A model generated the notes under the pieces. That model searched no databases. It was not told the origin of the DNA and saw only the letters and a program-made list of their open reading frames with translations. This document shows positions 1 through 10,279 of a stretch of DNA of 21,485 nucleotides, one piece after another. The position numbers and the translations under genes are program-made. The DNA is taken from positions 1 through 21,485 of the forward strand of contig JBHJMP010000527.1 of NCBI GenBank assembly GCA_043381765.1, written 5' to 3'. Each line of letters starts with the position of its first letter. The first letter of the stretch is position 1. Source of the DNA: Collodictyon triciliatum. Lineage: Eukaryota > CRuMs.

Positions 1-354
1 AACATTCTGGGCAGTGACGCGAGGCCATTTGCTATGGACTATGTGGATAGCGCGCATATACTCACGCAAAGCAAGATTCAACAACCAGCCACCCATTCCT
101 GATAATGGCTGGATGGCATCATACAAATCTCTTTCCTCAACAGCTTTCTTCGCCACCTGCACGTTCTCTATTGCTCAGACCCTGTGAGAAGAGACATGTG
201 GAAAGAGGCTGAGAAGAATATTAAACCTCGCCTTGTATCTCTCATACAAACACAAGACCCAGGCTACAGGCCAAACCGCAGGATGCAATTCCTGATTACC
301 GACTACTTCTCCGCCACCCGGCCACCAAGTAGCTTCTATGCAAACGAAGGCTAG
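1..354 (+). pseudogene. LINE-type reverse transcriptase C-terminal end, frameshifted copy 1 (5' cut by window)
   Basis: The upstream part reads in frame 2 with a Trp-rich block (WAVTRGHLLWTMWIAR); from about position 118 the similarity continues in frame 1 (SFLNSFLRHLHVLYC, later FLITDYFS) to a TAG at 352-354. The same two blocks occur in the same order in the inverted copy at 1841-2300, which is why I believe the reading. Blocks of the form W-x-V-x-RG-x-x-L-W-x-x-W-x-x-R are typical of the region after the zinc knuckle in LINE-type reverse transcriptase polyproteins. The frame change has no convincing intron, so I call it a decayed copy. An 11-base A run at 386-396 lies 31 bp past the stop, as expected for the 3' end of a LINE insertion. 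Family assignment is inference. Confidence 0.5.
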
Positions 355-385
355 CATCTTAGAGACAGGGATTCCCTCACCACGC

Positions 386-396
386 AAAAAAAAAAA
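386..396 (+). repeat. A tract at the 3' end of LINE remnant 1
   Basis: Eleven consecutive A residues follow the remnant reading frame and a 31-bp trailer. This is consistent with a short or eroded retrotransposon tail. A chance A run is possible in this A/T-rich DNA. Confidence 0.35.
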
Positions 397-1840
397 TTAA
401 TAGAGTAAAAATAGCAAAAAATGTTCAGTAATGTGGGTCTATTAGCTGGGCATATTAGCTTCGACTACGTGAATCATATAAATACACAAAAGTGAACGAA
501 TTTTGAAAGATGCACTTAAACAGAACTCCGCAACAAACAGCGAAATGAAGTGACCCAGGAAATGGGAAGTAGTGGCTAAGCGCGGGTTACATACATGCAT
601 TAATCACGAGAAAACAGCATTCAATCAAATAAGAATGCAAAACGGATGATTATAAACTTTGCATACCAATGAATGTTTTCTTTCAGAATTTAGGATCTTT
701 ACGTCCTGTGTTTTCCGATTACGCCTTCGTTTTCAATAGCCAATTGGTCGCATCGATTCGTCTTTGGGTAAATTCGGCCTTGAATCGAATCTAGGTCGGG
801 GCTCCTTTTAAGTTGCAGCTCCTTCGAGTTGTAAGTATCCTCTATCTTCATGTATGCATTTTGTAAGTCACGAAATCGGATTTCGTTTCAATCTTCCCTG
901 CATTCCAATCCGACATTCGCCACTTGATTCGAGCAAGGCACAAAAACTGCATCGGACTTATTTAAAAAACCTTTCTGAAATTGAATATGAAGGAAAAGAA
1001 ATCAGTTATTTGCATCGACCTTAATGGAAGCCAAGAATGTATAACTTATATCAAAAAGGATTCCTAACAGCAGTCGTCTTAAATATTTTTTTACAGAATA
1101 CTTAATAAGAGCACACATACATATATTAAAAATAGCAAGATATTAATTAAACTAGACCATTGCTTTGTCTGTAGGGTTCATAATCCACCAGAATGAGACA
1201 GAAAAGATAAGATATATGTAGCCTGCATCACTTAAGCCAGCACCAAATATCACCCTTTTCTTTTAAGAAATACTAAACATTTATGTAAATGAATCGTATA
1301 TTTGTTTATCGACGTGTTCAATAACAAGCATTTGAAAAGAAAGAAGGTAGTAAAGAGGGAGGAACCTAACAATATACTAAAATAGACTTTGGATTCCGAC
1401 ATAGATAAGTATCCGCAGCGTTCTCAAAAGCAACTACAATACGAAGTAAAAGGTATCAAAGTGCTTTGATTGACTGCTTTATGAATTGTGATTGCGTCCC
1501 TTTCGACCAGATATCTGAATGGATAATGCCAATCAGCAGGGCATTTGATGCGCACCGATTCGCTTTTCACTTCGACTAATCTAAGGTGATATTCAGGTGC
1601 TTTCCTTTTTTATAATCAGAGTTTGAATAAGTGACGATTCATAAAATCTTCCATTCGCTCATATTTCACTAGGTGCAGTTGTAATATTCCCCTTCTGTTG
1701 AAATGGATACAAACAAAAAAATTTGATATTTTGAATAAAAAAAAATTCCTTTATTCGATTCAAAGTGCAGCGAGGTTATGCCATACAAAGGGGCGGGATG
1801 GGAGCGCATGGGAGAAAGCAAACGCGAGTAAGAGAAGACA
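397..1840. other. A/T-rich intergenic DNA, no gene recognised
   Basis: No reading frame with recognisable protein character, no tRNA-like or rRNA-like structure and no long repeat was seen. On the minus strand an AATAAA lies at about 1750-1755, roughly 90 bp past the stop of the inverted LINE remnant, and could be its old poly(A) signal. No A tail follows it. Confidence 0.5.
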
Positions 1841-2300
1841 CTACCGTGGAGAGGGTAGCACTGGAAAGAAGTCAGTGATAGCGAGTTGGTCAGGTGGGCG
1901 TCCCAACTGGTTGATTGGCTGCGTGGGTAGCAGGGGTTGGATATGCTGTGGGAGATATCGCACGACACATTCCCAACATCTCTCTTCGCTTGCGGTCAGA
2001 GTAGCGAAGAATACAGGCGTGTTTCAGCAGGCTGTTCAGGAAGCTGTATTGCACGAGGCTCTCAAGCCTGGCTACATTGATTTCTCGTTCGGGTGAATCA
2101 ATAGGGCGAGAGAATGCACGCACAATCCACAAGGAACACAGCATATGTCCCCTTGTGACTGTCCAGAGTATTCTAGAGTCATGAGTCATTTGGTATTGTG
2201 CGCCAAACAGGATGTCGAATAGTGCTGCGTTTCCTGTATCTTCGAAATGCCTGTTGCTGAAGTTTGCAAAACGTATTTGAATACAGAGCAGACGCGACAT
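1841..2300 (-). pseudogene. LINE-type reverse transcriptase C-terminal end, frameshifted copy 2 (inverted)
   Basis: On the minus strand a frame open from 2300 reads through a block (WTVTRGHMLCSLWIVRAF) matching copy 1 at the window start, then SFLNSLLKH and SDRKRREM. Immediately afterwards similarity to copy 1 continues only in another frame (LAITDFF, against FLITDYF in copy 1) to a TAG at 1841-1843. The jump is explained by one extra base next to the ATG-TTG codons near 1970. The two copies are clearly paralogous but diverged, and both are broken, so they are old fragments rather than an active pair. Further upstream (about 2200-2300, minus) a Cys-x2-Cys ... ETQH-x4-Cys pattern in a third frame may be the remains of the usual zinc knuckle, and a third lesion. 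Confidence 0.5.
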
Positions 2301-2861
2301 ACGGACGGAGAAAATATGTGTTTGGATTTGAATATTTTAATGCCAGATAGAGGTGTCGCTGTGCATATCCATGTGATGACAGCACGTTGGAGGAAACAGA
2401 GTCGAGTGCAAACAGGATATGAATTTATGAGGGGTTTGTAATGCACTGGTGTTTCATTATTGCCAGGAAGAGGCATTCGACCAGATTGTTTATTTAATAA
2501 AAATTTTATATTAGCATATAGTATTTTAAATTCGGTTATGTAGATAACATTGCACAATTATAGCAAGAAACAGCATCCATTTATATTCTCCACAATCGCT
2601 TAACAGCAACCTATTGCGGAAAATTCAAAAATCGATTGCTGAATCCCCCAGCGATCTGCGCTCGGATTTGTAAATGACCGATGCCACCAACGCAATCGCC
2701 TGGCTTTCTGCAAGGCGCTCTCACGAAGACGAGCCAGTTCTCCCTATCATTCTTCCACGGTCGAGAAAGGGTCTTTTGTCACGAAGCTCCTCACAGTGCA
2801 TTTTTCTTTAACTAATCTACTTTATGAGCTTCGCACGGTTTTCTCTGTCCTTTTCGGAAAC
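2301..2861. other. Degenerate LINE flank and upstream region of the next gene
   Basis: The left part (to about 2557) has overlapping minus-strand frames that probably represent eroded upstream sequence of LINE copy 2; no confident domain can be read. The right part (about 2640-2861) is more G/C-rich and should contain the 5' UTR and promoter of the plus-strand gene starting at 2862. No TATA-like element was convincing. Confidence 0.35.
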
Positions 2862-5800
2862 ATGCGGGTGTTGATCGTGCACGGGTTTGGGAAAGGACGG
2901 ATGCCCCAGCGCAAGGCTGAAGAGTTTGGATCGATCGTCCAGCAGTCGTTCCTGCGCTTCGTCTCGGATGAAGTCTCTTTTGATGTGAGTCACTTGTATT
3001 TGTTGAGAGCCGTTTTTCTATTTACCTTATTTCATTCTATTTACTACCTCTGCTTGAAAAAGCATTTATAATTCAGAGGGGTGAAGAACACGATGAACTC
3101 TGAAAAGAATCTCAGAAATAAATGAATCCGAGTATGTTCCTAAAAGAAAGTAAAAACCCACGCTGTTAATACCGAAAAATAATTTTCAGGTTCGTGAATG
3201 CCATGATTTGGAGGATTATATACCGGAAGATGGATATGACATGGAGACCGTAGCTTTCCCCATGGCGTTTGAGTTGCTAGACTTTGTATTCATCGATGGA
3301 AATGCAAAGATGAATCCTTGGCATCCGTCTTTCAAGCAGGTTACTTGACGAATATCGTTTAAGAACAAATTAGCGCCATCCCCCAATTTTTTTTGTCGAT
3401 ATCTTATTATAGTGACTTTGCACACCATATGGGATTATCCCGATGCTGGATTTTTTTTCTTTAAAGTGTTGATGACCAACAATTCTGTATTGTAAGCGGT
3501 GCGCTGAATAAGTATTCTAATATCGTACATATCAAACTAGCTACGAACGCTGATTCGAATCAGTCGCCATCGAGAAAAATACATATTTGCGTGTAACTTA
3601 GGGGCACTAGTTTTGACACTCTTGGTAAACATCGGTGAAGACGAGCTGAACATTGAAAACGGCCAAGGAAATGGAGACATTCAGGTCGACCTAACGAAAT
3701 ACCGCAGTGTGCGATCAAAAAATCGTAAGAACATTTTTCCATTTGTATTTGACGAGCATCTCGGAAAAGTTTCAAAAGAAATAAAAACATGGATTTCTTT
3801 TCGGGTCTAGTCCAAAAGCAGTCAAGCTATCATTTGTTTTGCATGATGAGGGTATATATCTGACCAGCATGATGAAATTTAGCACCAAACTATGAGCTCC
3901 TTGAATCAAGCACAGGGGATTTATATAGATATTCAAAAATCGAATGTGATTGGGTCGTGCCGTACAACATCGGAATGCGAAAAAGTGGGATAGCGGTTCT
4001 TCATAAAACATTTCGTGTTACAACTCTATCTCAGGAGGTTGCTTTATTTGAATCCTAAATAAATCATCATATTCGCACTCTAAATACCGAGCGTGTCCAA
4101 CAGATAAAAATGGTTGTTTATATATAAATCATTCATAAATCATTTTTTTCTCCCAAAAATTATCAGCGTAATATGAAGCTTGGAGCATCTGAAATATCGT
4201 GCCAAAAACTAAGGGCGCAGTATGGACACTGGATATTTCGTGACATATTAGAGGTACCATTTACATAAAATTATTAAGTTAAAAATATCCATACTTTTTC
4301 CTTTTTTATGGTAATAGTTATTTGTGTTATTATTTTAAGTAGTATTTATAAACACGTAAATATATTGCCTTGAATTTTTAACATAAAATCATCCATCATT
4401 TTCCTTTTTTTTTTTTAAAAAAAAATAAACAGAACGACTTCATCGTGCCCATTGAAAGATCGTGGAATATTCATAGCCCGCGTAGTCATTCAAGTATCAT
4501 ACCGCTTGCTGATAGTGCACAGGGTATTGAAATATTTGAATGCGATCAGGCAGTTGGACTCAGTTTTGGGATAACTGTGCATAATACCCCTGCTGTGTCA
4601 GTATATTGATGATAATAAATAACTTTTTGCATTTTGTATCCCATATGACATTAATACACATTCGGCTGCGGAATTCAATCAAGCATGCACCTAATTCTAT
4701 TTGGAAATAAGATGAATTGTCATTTCCACGTACTCAAAGTTAAATGGCCTCAATAGGCAGCTGCTTCTGAACTTTGTTGCACACAAGTTAACGTTGATGT
4801 CGAAGCAAGACCGCTTATCCACTCTTCGGCGTGGTCAGAGCTGCAACTCTCTTGCCAATCGAATTCGGTCAAATATACAAACATCGTCGAGGTTTGGTTG
4901 ATTAAATCCATGCATTTGTATTTTTTGACCAATAATAATTCCCTCAGTAGACACTTACGAAATTGATGCACTTGTCTTATGCATCCTATTATGTCATTTT
5001 TATTCTTCTTTTCTTATTTTATAATATATTTTGCTCTTGTCCATTCTATTTTATCTAATCTATTTACGATTGGGGTATAGCTCGATAGGTTCCCAGCAAG
5101 TATTTCAGTCGCCTTCCAAACTAAAGAATGGTGCGGAGGACAACAAAATTTTAGAAAAATCAGCCATTTCTCGACAGCAAAAGCCAACGTGCATTCGTAA
5201 GGATGTCATAGATGTGATTCCTCTTGATCTAAATATTCTGCAAAGGTCTCCTGTCGAAATAGGACGAAATTCACCGGCGAAGGTCAATCACCAGACCTCT
5301 GGGTAGGATTCCTTCCTTTCTTTTCTTTTTTTAAAAAAAGAAAAATCTATTGCCTTGCAATTCAACTTAAAAGATGACTCTATTCTTTATGGCCTCAGAG
5401 AATTAATTTTGAATATCTGAATGGTCATTTTTTTCAATAGAATTGACCAATTAACCCATCAAATGCATAACCTCACCATTTTTTTGAAACAATTTCCTCT
5501 CAGAACCAACCCTGTCCCGATAGTTCGAAAGATTCAGGGAGATGCGCATTCCAGCGCATTTTACTATCAAAAGTGAATTCATTATTCTAAATTCTAAAAC
5601 ACGAAAGTTGGTGTTTGATTAATACATCCATAAGCCTTTCTCTCATGCGCTTTAATGGCAGACTGTCTACTATGGAGTATATGGACATGATATCATGCGA
5701 AAATCTATCACCGCTTCCTGTAAAAAAATATGTGTGTATTCATATCTGATTTTAATGCGCTCACATTCTGTACGATTACACAACGACAATTCAAAGGGAA

Positions 5801-7190
5801 CTATGCAATTTAAGTTCAAGATATTTCTACAAAAAAACACTCCTTCATTCTGATCTTTTCAAAAGAAATGTAGCTTAATTTGTCTGTAATTTATAGGAAT
5901 ATTACAAGGTTAAGTCAACAAGCTTCTCTAATATCGCCCATCAAAATGATTCAGCAGACCGTCCGAAAAGCGCACCGTTCTTGCATGGTGAAATTGAAAG
6001 CGATTTCGTGAAAACGGCAACAAATCAAGATAATAAAATGATTCCTGCAGCCAGTATGCAAGATAGAAAGCAGCCAATCTCGACGAAAGTCTACTGTTCG
6101 CAAAAACAGCCCTTCACAACGAATACAATTTCAGCTGATGTGAAGGTTGTAAAAAAGCCAAATGAAACACAGATACAGGCAATGAGGTACAAATTTGCGC
6201 GTATTTAAGAGACATTTAGAACATTTGCACGTGAATATGTACACGATGATGAATTATAAGATTGTACTTTTACAAACATGCTAGACGATGGAAAAGAAGT
6301 TTGTTTGTTTGTTTGTTTGTTTGTTTGTTTGTTTGTTTGTTTGTTTGTTTGTTTGTTTGTTTGTTTTTAGAACGTCGCCTTATCATTTTCGTACAAAAGG
6401 AGGACCGATAAGAGCTATACTGTCCCGACGACGCCGAGTAATCCCGAGCGACCTACAACACCGTTCGATTGTGTGAGTTATTTATCATAATAATGATGAG
6501 GTTTCCTTTCACTAACAAGACATCCTGCCCTGGCAATTAGACTGTCTACGTAGATGAGAATGACAATAAAATAACTGTGCTTACGCCTTCAAAACCATTT
6601 TCATCATACAAAAAATACGACAAGTTGAGTCAATCTACACCAGACAGGTTTAATATGATGATAACTTACTCATACCCTATCCTCAATCTCATTTTTCTCT
6701 TACATATAAAGTCAAGATAGAATCTATGATACTTGATTACCGCTGTTTTTAATTCCCCTCTGTTTTCGTTGAGCTGATATGTTTACATGTAAGCATATAT
6801 TGTTAATTCTATGTTTTATTGCTGTTGCTTGCAGATTTAACCACCCCATCAGACACGTCGGTCCATATGTTTCACAGTCAGACAAGGAGCGATTGGAAGA
6901 AATGGTATGCAGTTAAATCTGTTTGTAAATTTCGATATCGTAGTTTTGGAGCAATTTGGTATTTTATTTGTTTGCTCACATGATTCAATTGTTAAATGTC
7001 TCAGGAAAATAGAAGGAAGTGGATTGGTCCCGATTTTATTCCACCTGCACGCTCGCTTAAGCCACCCTCACCACAAAGAGAGCCCAGAAAGTCAGGAATT
7101 GGGTCAGAGACTCACCTCGAGACCCACTCAAATACAGCAACGAACCCACGATTTGTTCGTCCTTCGACATCTCCATCACCAGTCTCATGA
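2862..7190 (+). CDS. Multi-exon conserved protein with N-terminal Rossmann/GATase-like domain and disordered C-terminal tail
   Basis: Proposed exons: 2862-2984, 3190-3339, 3541-3724, 3883-4037, 4167-4253, 4433-4600, 5109-5282 (or 5302), 5504-5572, 5897 (or 5923)-6186, 6371-6470, 6541-6647, 6835-6904, 7005-7190; about 620 residues, phases closing throughout. The first 150 residues alternate strands and helices: a first strand MRVLIVHGFGKG, then FVFIDGNAKMNPWHP, then KYIFACNLGALVLTLLVNIG. The order strand, acidic turn, Pro-rich loop, helix, strand ending in Ala-Cys, helix recalls the class I glutamine amidotransferase core, but the usual G-x-C-x-G-x-Q elbow is not kept, so it is probably not a standard amidotransferase. 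After about residue 290 the protein is polar and low in complexity, ending with a more conserved-looking block (ERLEEMENRRKWIGPDFIPP) and a Ser/Pro tail. Start: the ATG at 2862 begins directly with the first strand; an in-frame start at 2796 is possible. The exon 7-9 junctions have two phase-consistent solutions. I do not recognise the family by name; a flagellar role is only a guess. Confidence 0.7.
6298..6366 (+). repeat. (GTTT)n microsatellite in an intron, abutting the 3' splice site
   Basis: About 17 perfect copies of a TTTG/GTTT tetranucleotide fill the end of the intron at 6187-6370 and run to within four bases of its acceptor AG (6369-6370). The repeat therefore forms most of what serves as the pyrimidine tract. 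Confidence 0.95.
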
Positions 7191-7847
7191 ACTATTTTAT
7201 ATAAGAAGTTTACATGAAAAATGCATTGGATGGCAAAAAGTTTCATCATGACACCAGTTGGCTGGTTTATGCCACATGTACATCAGATTTCGTGGCGAAG
7301 ACCCTCACTTCCCATAGGTCTCATCTTTGTCCTTCACTTTTGTGTACCCGTATTATCGAGGGTGACTAGATGACGCTTTATGACTTGAGTAATTAGAATC
7401 AGTGCGATGGAGTCTCTGAATAAACTCAAAGCCATGCTACAGAGAATGAAATGCCAACTTGTCCTCCATTTACTTGCGTATCCTGTTTCTTTTCAACCGT
7501 TAGAAAAAAACAAAGCCGAGGAAACCGCCTTCACCTCTAGGACAAAAATGAGCTGTGGACGAGACAATTGAAAACCCCCGGATTGTGTGGTTGGAGGTTT
7601 TGTGTTTTGGGGTGGAAAGAAAAAGAAAAAGAAAAAGAAAATAGAAAGGAGAGAAAAGTGTTCTCACACGCAGACTATTCTACCCAAAGTGATTCAGCTC
7701 CAACGCGATTTCTGGTTGTATTCGAGACTGATTGAAGAGCGGATAAAGTTGTCGGGTCGATGAAAGTATGCACATGGCAGTTGCTTCTCAAACCGATTCC
7801 GACGAGTCCTTTCAACCGTCCATCTCAGACAATGTTAACATCTTATT
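7191..7847. other. Convergent 3' flanks of two genes, with a poly(A) signal at 7419-7424
   Basis: This interval separates the plus-strand gene ending at 7190 from the minus-strand gene ending at 7848. An AATAAA at 7419-7424, 230 bp after the plus-strand stop, is the best poly(A) signal candidate. An (AAAAG)n-like purine tract occupies about 7618-7641. No further coding frame is convincing. Confidence 0.5.
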
Positions 7848-8856
7848 TCATTCCACTGGATGAGCCTTTTGAAGGGACAACGGGTCACTTTCCTTGCGTT
7901 TCTTGCTGGGCGACTCTGACAAAAAGCGATACATCGTTGTTTGTCTGGTATTATCGGAAGTGGCGCTTGACCGTCCCCTGGTTTCGGAACCATGCGTAGC
8001 CAGCAGTGGACTTTGCTTAATCGGAGTATGGATACGCGTTTGTGGTTTTAGAAACATACGCTCCTGCTTGCTCGGACTGTCATTGGTGTCTGGAGTTCCA
8101 AGCTTGGATTCGACTTGTGCTGTTTGCTCTTGCTCCTTGGTTCTCGGTGCGACGGGCTGGGGCAGGGTAAACGGACTATCTTTGATGAGCGCTGGTTCTT
8201 GTGTTGCCTTCGCTTTGGAGTATCCTTTCGGATAAGTAACGAAGACTGCCTTGAGGCCTCTTATGTTAACCATATTCACGTCAGTCTGAATGGGTAGTTT
8301 AAGGGGTGATTTCTTTCGGGGTTTGGAGATGCGCTGTTCTTGGGTCTTGCGATGTACGGGCTTGTCCGGTGTTGGCGGTGGAGGGCTCGAGTGCGAGGAT
8401 TCTGAAGAGGAACCGAGATTTCCTTCCATGTTATCGTTGCTGTCGCTGTATGCGCGTATCTGCTGTGAGTCTTGCGGGCTCAGTTGTTGCCTGGCCTGGC
8501 TTCCTTGACCCCGTTGCTGCTTGTCTGCTTGGCGGGTGTATTCTTTTGCAGAGGTTCTTGTCGTTCTTTATTAGCAACTGGCGGACTCTCTTTGAGGATG
8601 CGCTTTGGACACTTTTTGCCCATGACCGTAAACTTTGCAGAGAGCTGTTTCTTGTTGTAAACGACTTGCTCGACCCCGTGCAAAAATACTCTCCGATCAG
8701 ACAGACTTGCAGGCGGCTTCCTTGCACGGGTTTCTTCCTAGACTTGCGTGCAACTCGGGGGTTTTCCGCACCAGCGTTGGAACCAGAAGAACTGGCTGCA
8801 ACTTGCAAAGTCGAACCTACCTTCTGTTGCCGAGCGAGTGCTTTATTCCGAGCCAT
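7848..8856 (-). CDS. Basic Ser/Pro-rich probable nuclear protein with C-terminal PIP-box-like motif
   Basis: Three exons on the minus strand: 8856-8821, 8737-8579 and 8516-7848, giving 287 residues. Intron 1 (83 nt, GTAGGT...TAG) is well supported: it joins MARNKALARQQK to EETRARKPP and the phases agree. Intron 2 (62 nt, GTTGCT...CAG) is chosen because frame continuity demands about this length; neighbouring splice sites are possible. Residues 13-66 contain a moderately hydrophobic, Lys-rich block (NKKQLSAKFTVMGKKCPKRI). The remainder is Ser-, Pro-, Lys- and Gln-rich with many SP/TP sites and is probably disordered. Near the C terminus (residues 257-264, bases 7920-7943) is QTTMYRFL, fitting the PCNA-binding pattern Q-x-x-h-x-x-aromatic plus a hydrophobic residue, followed at once by a basic patch (SKKRK) that could act as a nuclear signal. 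That suggests a PCNA client in replication or repair. The family is not recognised. Confidence 0.6.
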
Positions 8857-8882
8857 CCCATCCGCAGCGCACATCCGTCGAT

Positions 8883-10279
8883 TCACAGAGAACCCCGCAG
8901 CTTGGCCATTGCCCGAACCAGCGCCTGCGTCCGGTCCTTGTCCGGCCCGTTTTCCCACCATCCGTCCTTCTTGAGATACGAGCCCACCACAAAGGCATCG
9001 GCGTCGTCAAAGACGTTCTTGAGATTCTCCGGCGTCACACCCGACCCTATCCATATCGGACGCCGCTCGTCTTCGCGCATCCTGCCAAACATCTCACGGA
9101 CTTCTCGAACATCGGCCGGATCTGTGGGATCACCCGTTGCCATCCCGGTCAGAATCACACCGTCCGACCCGAAAAAGAGGGCTGCTTCTGCAGTGAGACC
9201 GACTCCGACGTCTGCCGTGATGGCGTGGGCGCTGTGCTTCTTTTTTACGTCTGTGATGACGCACACGCTTTCGGCCCCGATGGTGCGTCGGTATCTGATC
9301 AACTCTGGCGCCTCTGCGTTCGGCATCAATCCTTCGTCTGCTACATGGGAAAAGACAAAGTTTTCCGCCCGGATAAACTGTGCGCCAATGGTTTGTGCAA
9401 TCGCCATCGCGTGTCGGTTCCCGGCTGCAAGCACTTGGATTCCCAGCGGGATTGTTATCTCAGACCTTGTTTTTTGTCAATTTTTATTAGATGAATCTTT
9501 AATTGTACTGGTGGTACCCATATACATATCAAAATCATGAATGAACAATATCATAATTGATTCAAATAAAAAAAATCGAATAGCAGTCAACTTCATCACA
9601 AAAATTAGCACCAAATGTTAACATGGACAGAACTAAATTACAGTAAGACACTGAGATATGATAAGACCATGAAGATTTTTTTTAAAAAAAAACATATCAA
9701 TAAGGATGAAAAGATTTGAAAAGATGCCCATCCATCCATCCATCCATCCATCCATCCATCCATCAATAAATCAATAAATCACCTTACAGCGATGCCCACA
9801 GCAGTCATCCCACTCACAATCTCAGGCCCAATCTTCTCAGACGGCAAATACGGACGGTCATGCATATTCTCTATCATGATTGCATCCACACCCCACGCCT
9901 GCAGCGACGCAGCCTCACGTCTCGCAATATCCACAATCTCAGCAACGCTCATCCGATTGTATGGTGTCCCAGGAAGCGCCTGGACATGAATCATCCCAAT
10001 CAGCGCCTTCGGGCGCAGAAGCTCTCTTGGATTACACGGGCCGGTGTTGCCTGCTTTGCCGCGGTGGCGCTGCGCAATCGCCTCGTGCAGGGATCCGTTG
10101 CCCCTTGAAAGAAGCTGTTCGAGCCCCGCCGGTGTTTCGTGTGCTGCTGCGCTGTCCTTGTGCGGCGCTTCATATCCGCCTGCCTGCTTTGTGACAGCCT
10201 GATTGAACCATATCAAGCCGATGAGCGCCATGGCAATCCACTGGAGAAGAACAAGTCCCAAGAGCGGGCCTCGTGCCAT
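8883..10279 (-). CDS. BtpA/SgcQ-family TIM-barrel protein with N-terminal membrane anchor
   Basis: Two exons, 10279-9783 and 9465-8883, joined in phase 2 to give 359 residues. The family barrel starts at residue 92 with ALIGMIHVQALPGTP and continues with WGVDAIMIEN, the PLGIQVLAAGNRHAMAIA segment, RAENFVFSH, GVGLTAEAALFFGSDGVILTG and PIWIGSGVTPENL, all typical of BtpA. The proteins are related to photosystem I biogenesis factor BtpA of cyanobacteria, bacterial SgcQ and animal homologues; their biochemical activity is poorly defined. The splice joins AV to RSEITIPLG, restoring a barrel strand exactly. Residues about 5-25 form one hydrophobic segment before a polar linker of about 65 residues, so the barrel is probably tethered to a membrane or carried by a signal-anchor. 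That extension is not part of the core family. The intron carries an (ATCC)n repeat. The next gene on the same strand begins 26 bp after the stop. Confidence 0.88.
9728..9764 (+). repeat. (ATCC)n microsatellite in the BtpA-family intron
   Basis: About nine copies of a CCAT/ATCC tetranucleotide lie within the intron at 9466-9782, near its 5' end on the coding (minus) strand. Confidence 0.95.

Noticed and set aside
175-387. A 70-codon minus-strand open frame
   Set aside because: It is antisense to LINE remnant 1, whose plus-strand reading matches the second copy.
1698-2096. A 132-codon plus-strand open frame
   Set aside because: It overlaps the LINE remnant on the opposite strand and has no recognisable motif.
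8306-9540. Long plus-strand open frames opposite the two minus-strand genes
   Set aside because: They are antisense shadows of the G/C-richer BtpA-family and PIP-box genes; the minus-strand reading gives recognisable motifs and the plus-strand one does not.
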